Source of the DNA: Planctomycetota bacterium
Lineage (GTDB): Bacteria > Planctomycetota > GCA-002687715 > DRQF01
Direction: 5' to 3'
Assembly (NCBI GenBank): GCA_024275615.1
Contig: JAJRYU010000032.1
Span: 1-5,920, forward strand
DNA length: 5,920 nt
Shown piece by piece: positions 1-4,257 of this stretch. A program made the translations under genes and the position numbers. How positions within the stretch are numbered: position 1 is the stretch's first letter; the number at the start of each line of letters is the position of its first letter. The notes beneath the pieces were generated by a model. It made no database searches and was not told the DNA's origin. It worked only from the letters and a program-made list of their open reading frames with translations.

Positions 1-278
1 ATGCGGCTTCAAGTACAGAAAGTTGCTGAAGCGCTTCCCTCTGTGGGAAATCAGAGTAAAGGTCATAGTGTGCCGAGGAGAAGCGTTGAAGCTTGGTCTG
101 AGCTATCGCTCCTGGCGTCAAGAGGAGAACGGAAAACGTGATCAAAAAAGAGATGGGGGGGTGTGGCAAAGTCATGTTCATGAGCAAAGCAATAGTTTTC
201 GTTTCTTCCCGCCGTAGCGCGATCCAGATAGGCATGGTATCATACCCATAAGCCATGGACTGAGAGGATGAAATATTC
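1..278. other. Left-edge region with no supported gene; upstream region of the kinase
   Basis: No gene can be defended here. Two plus-strand frames are open at the left edge: one runs from base 1 to a TGA at 139-141 (about 46 codons), the other from base 2 to a TAG ending at 217 (about 70 codons). Either could be the tail of a gene entering from the left, but neither shows a recognisable motif, and they overlap, so at most one is real. The first has mostly A/T third positions, unlike the kinase gene. The second begins with G/C-rich third positions and then loses that bias. Bases from about 218 to 278 look like a 5' regulatory region for the kinase. Confidence 0.5.
234..249 (+). promoter_or_regulatory. 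Putative kinase promoter (extended -10) overlapping a palindrome
   Basis: TATCAT at 238-243 matches the sigma-70 -10 consensus at five of six positions and is preceded by TGG, the extended -10 pattern. No good -35 box lies 16-18 bases upstream (TAGCGC at 215-220 is poor), as is common for extended -10 promoters. Transcription would start near 250, about 30 bases before the kinase start codon. The -10 lies inside GGTAT-C-ATACC (236-246), a perfect palindrome about a single central base, with ATG and CAT at its outer edges. A repressor or the kinase's own regulator could bind there. This is a motif reading only. Confidence 0.35.
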
Positions 279-1943
279 ATGGGTACTTCCCCACCCCAAT
301 CCAGCGAACTTGACGTTGCTATTCGCGAGATCTTGAGTCAATCATCGTCGGCGTTGGGGGAAGACTTTTTTTCCACGATCACTTGCGAGCTGGCAAGAGT
401 CCTGGGCGCGGATTGTGCCATGATTGGCATTCTCAATGATGGTCGCTCCGACCAAGTGAAGTCACTCGCCCTTTGTCTTGACGGCGAGTTGGTCGACAAT
501 GTTCTCTATGATCTGCCCGGGACACCCTGTGAGCATGTTGTTGGTTGTGGCATCGAGTACTTCCCCCACAACGTAAAGGAGCTTTTTCCCCAAGACACCA
601 TGCTGCTTGAGTTACGGATTGAAGGGTATGTCGGGATTCCACTTTTTGACTCTGGAAACAAGGCTCTTGGTATCATGGTGGCACTCTATCGCGAGGAAGT
701 GCCAGATCCTGAATTCGTCAGTACGGTCATGCACGTTTTTGCCTCGAGGACGGCAGCAGAAATCGAACGTCTGGAACTGGAATCGCGTCGTCGTGATTTG
801 GAAACGAAGATGCAACATGCTCAGAAGCTTGAGAGTTTGGGTGTGCTTGCTGGTGGGATCGCCCACGATTTCAACAATCTGCTATGTAGCATCATGGGGA
901 GTGCTGAGCTTGCCTTGTTGTCAACGTCGAAGGACGATCCCGCTTCTGAAAATTTGCACACGATCATGGACGCATCGCACCAGGCGGCTCGACTTTGCCG
1001 TCAACTCCTTTCGTATTCCGGGAAGGCACGCCTTGAAAAGAAACCGCTCGACCTTCCTGAACTCTGTCAAAAAATGAAACACTTGCTTGAGGTCTCTGTA
1101 GCGAACCGCGCGGATTTTAAGCGCACTTTGCCGAAGGACTTACCTACAATTGAAGGTGATCCGGCACAAATTCAACAAGTTGTCTTCAACTTGGTCGTGA
1201 ATGCGGCGGAGGCCATTGGCAGTGGCGGGGGAGAAATTGAGCTGGCCGTTCAACGACGTTACTGCAGGCCGCAGGATCTTCGTTCGCCTTATTTGAAGTT
1301 CGATTTCGAACCCGGCGAATTTCTTGTGCTTGAGGTTTCCGACACTGGTTCAGGGATGGATCGGGAAGCACTCACCAAACTATTTGACCCATTTTTTACT
1401 ACCAAGTTCACCGGCAGGGGTCTGGGGTTGTCGGCGATTCTGGGGATCGTGCGCAGTCACCAAGCCAGTATTCAAGTTGAGAGCAAACCGAGTGTGGGTA
1501 CCAAAGTCTCCGTTTTCTTTCCTGTTTCCGGCCGTTTGCCTACCCCGCCAGCGAGTTGCCAACCTGCTTTGGTCCTCAATGAACGTATCCTGTTGATCGA
1601 TGATGATGACTCTGTTCGTTCTGTGACTAAGGGAATGCTCGAGAAGATCGGTCTGACCGTCACATCTGCCGCGGACGGCCGCGCAGGTATCGCGGAGTTT
1701 TCCGCTGATCCAAGCGCCATCGACGTTGTTCTTTGCGATCTGAGTATGCCAGATCTGGGGGGGGAGGAGGTCTTCGCCGCTTTACGCGAGATCAAACCTG
1801 ACGTTAGAGTTGTCATGATGAGTGGCTACTCAAAAACATCTTCAACAACTTCGCTCGTAGAAACAGGTTTGTCCGCCTTTGTGCAGAAACCCCTGAGCTT
1901 GTCGGTACTGAGCGAAACTTTGTCAAAGGCCCTCGGCCACTAA
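279..1943 (+). CDS. GAF-domain hybrid sensor histidine kinase with C-terminal receiver
   Basis: This is a 554-residue cytosolic hybrid histidine kinase with no signal peptide or membrane segment. An N-terminal GAF domain (about 15-165) carries the YDLPGTPCEHV and YVGIPLFDSGNKALG signatures common in kinase GAF domains. A short helical linker (about 160-182) leads to the HisKA dimerisation helices with the H-box GIAHDFNN (phospho-acceptor His196). The ATPase domain shows the N-box NLVVNAAEA (Asn308), G1 DTGSGM (from Asp355), F-box LFDPFFTTK and G2 GRGLGLS. A receiver domain (about 436-552) has the acidic pair Asp441/Asp442, phospho-acceptor Asp487 (CDLSMPD), Ser515 and Lys537 (QKP). All catalytic residues are intact, so autophosphorylation and internal His-to-Asp transfer should work. 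The ATG at 279 is preceded by AGAGGA at 263-268, ten bases upstream. No DNA-binding output or partner regulator is adjacent, so the downstream target is unknown. The GAF ligand cannot be read from sequence. Confidence 0.96.
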   Translation: MGTSPPQSSELDVAIREILSQSSSALGEDFFSTITCELARVLGADCAMIGILNDGRSDQVKSLALCLDGELVDNVLYDLPGTPCEHVVGCGIEYFPHNVKELFPQDTMLLELRIEGYVGIPLFDSGNKALGIMVALYREEVPDPEFVSTVMHVFASRTAAEIERLELESRRRDLETKMQHAQKLESLGVLAGGIAHDFNNLLCSIMGSAELALLSTSKDDPASENLHTIMDASHQAARLCRQLLSYSGKARLEKKPLDLPELCQKMKHLLEVSVANRADFKRTLPKDLPTIEGDPAQIQQVVFNLVVNAAEAIGSGGGEIELAVQRRYCRPQDLRSPYLKFDFEPGEFLVLEVSDTGSGMDREALTKLFDPFFTTKFTGRGLGLSAILGIVRSHQASIQVESKPSVGTKVSVFFPVSGRLPTPPASCQPALVLNERILLIDDDDSVRSVTKGMLEKIGLTVTSAADGRAGIAEFSADPSAIDVVLCDLSMPDLGGEEVFAALREIKPDVRVVMMSGYSKTSSTTSLVETGLSAFVQKPLSLSVLSETLSKALGH

Positions 1944-2019
1944 CCATCCGCTCTTATGAACCCCTGCCCTGGGACTGCCGTCGTGGACGAAGACAGCCCC
2001 AGTGGAATGCAGGATGGTT
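1942..2019. terminator. Nested inverted repeats between convergent genes; probable bidirectional terminator
   Basis: The 76-base gap between two converging stop codons holds nested dyads. The outer arms AACCATCC (1942-1949) and GGATGGTT (2012-2019) are perfect complements; the first overlaps the kinase TAA and the second abuts the TAG of the minus-strand gene. Inside, CTGGGACTG (1969-1977) pairs with CAGCCCCAG (1994-2002) with one mismatch, and its loop contains GTC-gtg-GAC (1980-1988). CCTGC (1963-1967) and GCAGG (2009-2013) could pair as an alternative to part of the outer stem. The symmetry and position between tail-to-tail genes fit a terminator for both transcripts. No run of T follows on either strand, so it is not a textbook Rho-independent terminator. 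Confidence 0.45.
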
Positions 2020-2832
2020 CTATTGAAGAATCTCGGCCTTGATGGCGAAGAAAATCACCGACTTCTTCGAGGTTTTCAAGGTCGTGACAGGAACGATGTA
2101 CCAGACATTTTGAGTCACGGTCATGTGTGACTGGACTTCGCGTGTACTGACAACCGGAAGACCGACAGTCTCCGCGTCTTTCCTGCAAGGAGTAGTTCCG
2201 ACGATGCTGGTCGTCTTGAAGTCAGCGACAATATTCAGGAATGCACCGCTTGGAGCTTCGACTATTTTCGCATTGAGCTTGAGAATGACGCCGTCATCGA
2301 CAGTTGTCTTTCTCATGATGTACTGCCGATTCTGTCTACGCTCCAGATAGTGGTAAACATGAGATTGTCTGGTCTCAACAGTCGCCTCCTGGCCGTCGAG
2401 GATGATGATTGAAGGCGCTGATATGCCATCACCAGTATCCTTGAGTTGTTGAACTGTTGCCTCATCCGTCGCGACGGGGACACCATGCTTGGTGTCAATA
2501 TCTAATTCCAGCGGAAGAGCCAATTCAACGAAGCACGTTTCGACCAAGATTTGTTTCTGTTGTCCCTTTCTCCCGAAGGCGCCTTCGAGTCGATCTAGCG
2601 CTTTTTCAATTTGAGTGAGCGCGTCTTTGATACTCTTGCGGGGTGACTGGACGGATTTTTCAAGGTTCTTAATTTCGGCCCGAATCTTCTTTAGCCGGGA
2701 ATCAAAAACCTTGTCTTCTTGGACAAGATCAGTCGTTGTATTCTTGAGAGATGTGAGCTGGGCAGATTCTTGTCCCCAGGCGCCGGGCGCCAAGAAAATC
2801 ATTGCCATGAGGAATAGTGCCGGATTTTTCAT
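2020..2832 (-). CDS. Exported coiled-coil protein with a short secretin-like C-terminal module
   Basis: This 270-residue protein has a clear signal peptide: a lysine near the start, a hydrophobic core (about 5-17), and a likely cut after AWG at about residue 20. Residues about 25-88 are charged and heptad-like (LTSLKNTTTDLVQ, LKKIRAEIKNLEKS, LTQIEKALDRLEG), suggesting a coiled coil. Residues about 93-268 resemble the beta-domain of type II/III secretins: ILVETCFVEL, then SAPSIIILDGQEATVE (about 138-153), then GVILKLNAKIVE, and finally STREVQSHMTV followed by two beta strands. The secretin N0-N3 domains are absent, and the usual DGxTVVxGG stretch after the TREVQ region is replaced by TQNVWYIVP, so pore formation is doubtful. 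Cys100 and Cys216 could form a disulfide outside the cytoplasm. It is the last gene of the sigma/anti-sigma unit. AAGGAG at 2839-2844, six bases before the ATG, fixes the start. A role in signal sensing or as an envelope effector is inference. Confidence 0.85.
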   Translation of the reverse strand: MKNPALFLMAMIFLAPGAWGQESAQLTSLKNTTTDLVQEDKVFDSRLKKIRAEIKNLEKSVQSPRKSIKDALTQIEKALDRLEGAFGRKGQQKQILVETCFVELALPLELDIDTKHGVPVATDEATVQQLKDTGDGISAPSIIILDGQEATVETRQSHVYHYLERRQNRQYIMRKTTVDDGVILKLNAKIVEAPSGAFLNIVADFKTTSIVGTTPCRKDAETVGLPVVSTREVQSHMTVTQNVWYIVPVTTLKTSKKSVIFFAIKAEILQ

Positions 2833-2838
2833 CGGAGT

Positions 2839-2844
2839 CTCCTT
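2839..2844 (-). promoter_or_regulatory. Ribosome binding site of the secretin-like gene
   Basis: On the minus strand AAGGAG lies six bases before the ATG at 2832-2830, in the 20-base gap after the anti-sigma stop. The near-consensus match supports this start codon and indicates independent strong initiation on a shared transcript. Confidence 0.7.
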
Positions 2845-2852
2845 CTTCTTTC

Positions 2853-3317
2853 CTAATTATCCTGATGTACTACGAGAGTTCGGCCGGCGAAAAATCCGCC
2901 GTTGTATTCATACTCCGCCAAATCCAATGGCGGTGGTGTCGCTGGCATCGGTGCGGCGCGAGAAACAATGTCTGTGCTAATCTCTGGGGGGATTGGTTTG
3001 CTGCCGATCCTTCCAGCCCAAAAGGCCATTGTGATTGCCAAGACAGCTGCGGCGGATTTCAGCCAAGGACGCCAAGTTCTTTTTTCCTGGCTGTCGAGTT
3101 GAGCAAACAAACTTGATTCACAAGCGATCGTTGGTGGCTGAAGATCTTTCGTCAACGAGCTCATGATTCCGAGCAAACTCAGGGCGTGTCGGCAACACTC
3201 TGAGCAAGTGTCTGTGTGATTCTCGATCTCTCGCCAAGTAATCAATGGCAAAGACGGTTGTTCTGTGCTCGTTGTGCATTCGGTCAATCGTTCTTGAACA
3301 AATTGGCAGTTCGTCAT
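2853..3317 (-). CDS. Membrane-anchored zinc-finger anti-sigma factor
   Basis: This 154-residue protein is predicted to bind and inhibit the ECF sigma factor encoded just upstream. The N-terminal cytosolic part carries the zinc-binding anti-sigma signature H-x3-C-x2-C (His34, Cys38, Cys41, in ENHTDTCSECC), with Cys4 as a candidate fourth ligand. A single membrane segment (about 86-102, WLKSAAAVLAITMAFWAG) follows a basic stretch (EKRTWRPWLK), which predicts N-in topology. The outer tail is only about 50 residues, with a proline-rich piece (PMPATPPP) and no recognisable sensor domain, so signal detection may rely on another protein, possibly the next gene's product. Its ATG overlaps the sigma TGA by four bases (ATGA), and AGGAG at 3325-3329 sits seven bases upstream inside the sigma gene. 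Coupled translation is expected, keeping the two proteins in proportion. Additional cysteines at 14, 42 and 66 leave redox sensing possible but unproven. Confidence 0.88.
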   Translation of the reverse strand: MTNCQFVQERLTECTTSTEQPSLPLITWREIENHTDTCSECCRHALSLLGIMSSLTKDLQPPTIACESSLFAQLDSQEKRTWRPWLKSAAAVLAITMAFWAGRIGSKPIPPEISTDIVSRAAPMPATPPPLDLAEYEYNGGFFAGRTLVVHQDN

Positions 3318-3922
3318 GCCCTCTCTCCTATGCGTGTGTTGAACCCCGCTTTTCCAAGATCTGCCTTGAGATCATTGATTGCCCGGTGGAGCCTTGAAGC
3401 GACGGTCCCGCTGGGAATTTCCAAGACTTTGGCGATTTCGTCGTAGCTGAGTCCCAGTTTGTGTTTCATCAGGAAGACCTCCCGTTTTTCTGGGTCCAGA
3501 TCGTTGAGTGCCTGGGCCACGATCGAAGCAATCTCACGATTAGTGCCCGGTGCAGCTATTGCATCCACGTCTTGAAGTTCAATCGTTCTTTGCGCCGCAA
3601 ATGACCGACCGACTTTTCGTCTCGCGATTTGCAAGAGATAAGCCTGAGGGTAGCGCGGCAAACCACGGTCCAAGCAACGAAAGAAGTCGAGCCAAACTTC
3701 TTGAAAGACCTCGTCAGAATCAGCCCCCTGTGTCGTTTGCAAGCGCAGAAACTCGGCCACGACCGCCTTGTAACGGACAGAGATCGGGTCGAATTGCTGG
3801 CGTATTTTGGTCATGGGGCCCCTGTCACAGTACTGGTGGTTGAAACTAAGGAGTTTCTTCACCGTTTTGTGAATCTTTTTCGGGGCGTCGTGATTTGCTC
3901 GCCTGGAGTCCTCGATCGCCAC
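3314..3922 (-). CDS. ECF-type RNA polymerase sigma factor (sigma-70 family)
   Basis: This 202-residue protein has only sigma regions 2 and 4, the ECF arrangement. Region 2 spans about 43-112 and includes DSDEVFQEVWLDFFR and PQAYLLQIARRKVGRSF, matching the core-binding and -10 recognition helices. Region 4 (about 133-186) includes ALNDLDPEKREVFLMKHKLGLSYDEIA in two parts and the helix-turn-helix EIPSGTVASRLHRAI for -35 recognition. The start is uncertain. The GTG at 3922 has GGAG ten bases upstream, and the extra 36 codons keep coding-like composition (26 of 36 third positions are G or C). The ATG at 3814 gives a 166-residue protein that begins about eight residues before region 2, closer to the family norm. 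The longer form is given on the composition evidence. The gene leads a unit with its anti-sigma factor (four-base overlap) and a secretin-like exported protein. Its target promoters are unknown; self-regulation is common in such pairs. Confidence 0.92.
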   Translation of the reverse strand: MAIEDSRRANHDAPKKIHKTVKKLLSFNHQYCDRGPMTKIRQQFDPISVRYKAVVAEFLRLQTTQGADSDEVFQEVWLDFFRCLDRGLPRYPQAYLLQIARRKVGRSFAAQRTIELQDVDAIAAPGTNREIASIVAQALNDLDPEKREVFLMKHKLGLSYDEIAKVLEIPSGTVASRLHRAINDLKADLGKAGFNTRIGERA

Positions 3923-4009
3923 TCAGATTCGTCTCCAATGGTGCGATTGCTAGGTTTGGGTGCAGTGCATTCCGCTTACCGACGCCGGATTTCTGTTCTG
4001 GACAATGAA

Positions 4010-4038
4010 GTAGCAGGACGAAACCTGCGATTTGTCAA
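4010..4038 (-). promoter_or_regulatory. Candidate promoter of the sigma/anti-sigma/secretin-like unit
   Basis: On the minus strand a perfect TTGACA -35 box (4038-4033) is followed after 17 bases by TGCTAC (4015-4010), a poor -10. The -35 is exact and correctly placed, giving a leader of roughly 80 bases to the GTG at 3922. The weak -10 suggests either an activator or that the real promoter is elsewhere, for example one read by the ECF sigma factor itself. GCAGG (4013-4017) and CCTGC (4024-4028) form a perfect five-base inverted repeat with a six-base centre that covers much of the spacer and touches the -10, where an operator would be expected. Confidence 0.3.
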
Positions 4039-4084
4039 AAAAGAGAGACTCATGGACCCTACCAGGGGGCGCTGGTGCACGTCT

Positions 4085-4135
4085 AATCTGAGCCCTGAGC
4101 AGTAGCTCCCGTGACCGATCTCAGCCTCACAGATT
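4085..4135. repeat. Nested inverted repeat (possible terminator or leader structure)
   Basis: AATCTG (4085-4090) is complementary to CAGATT (4130-4135), and inside it CTGAG (4095-4099) pairs with CTCAG (4120-4124), leaving a 20-base loop. It lies about 120-170 bases past the stop of the beta-domain gene and just upstream of the TTGACA box of the sigma unit. It could end transcription from the upstream gene and insulate the sigma promoter. The missing T run and the interrupted stem keep confidence low. Confidence 0.3.
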
Positions 4136-4257
4136 GGGGCTGCCCAATTCGAGTATCTTGTTGAGGCTTGAGTCGCGGATCAGCTCTTGTGGATAGCAAG
4201 GCGCGTCTTGAGCGATCGCTGCGACAACGGCACTGCAGTCTCAGTCCAAAAGCTGGG

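Larger units (their letters stand above)
3923..4257. other. Intergenic region upstream of the sigma gene and downstream of the beta-domain gene
   Basis: These 335 bases separate two genes on the minus strand. A plus-strand frame crosses part of it (to 4105), but it is the codon-aligned antisense of the sigma gene and has no recognisable domain. The region holds a candidate sigma-operon promoter (4010-4038) with an internal inverted repeat and a larger nested inverted repeat (4085-4135). I see no hairpin with a T run just after the stop of the upstream gene. The short palindromes ACTGCAGT and AGCGATCGCT (4213-4222) are not obviously meaningful. Confidence 0.6.

Noticed and set aside
23..217. 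A small 64-codon frame near the left edge
   Set aside because: It has no convincing ribosome site, no recognisable motif, and is also open leftward to the edge, so it cannot be defended as a small gene. It is mentioned under the left-edge region only.
607..1077. A 156-codon plus-strand frame inside the kinase gene
   Set aside because: It is a shifted frame of the kinase, rich in Trp, Arg and Cys, with no motif; the kinase frame carries intact GAF and HisKA signatures over the same bases.
2839..2852. Purine-rich stretch before the secretin-like gene considered as a possible A/G-rich regulatory element
   Set aside because: It is fully explained as the AAGGAG ribosome binding site with its purine-rich flank.
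3629..4105. A 158-codon plus-strand frame opposite the sigma gene and running into the intergenic region
   Set aside because: It is codon-aligned antisense to the sigma factor, lacks any recognisable motif, and conflicts with a well-supported ECF gene.
4213..4222. AGCGATCGCT palindrome, similar to the HIP1 element abundant in cyanobacteria
   Set aside because: A single copy in nearly 6 kb is compatible with chance, and no other cyanobacterial feature is present.
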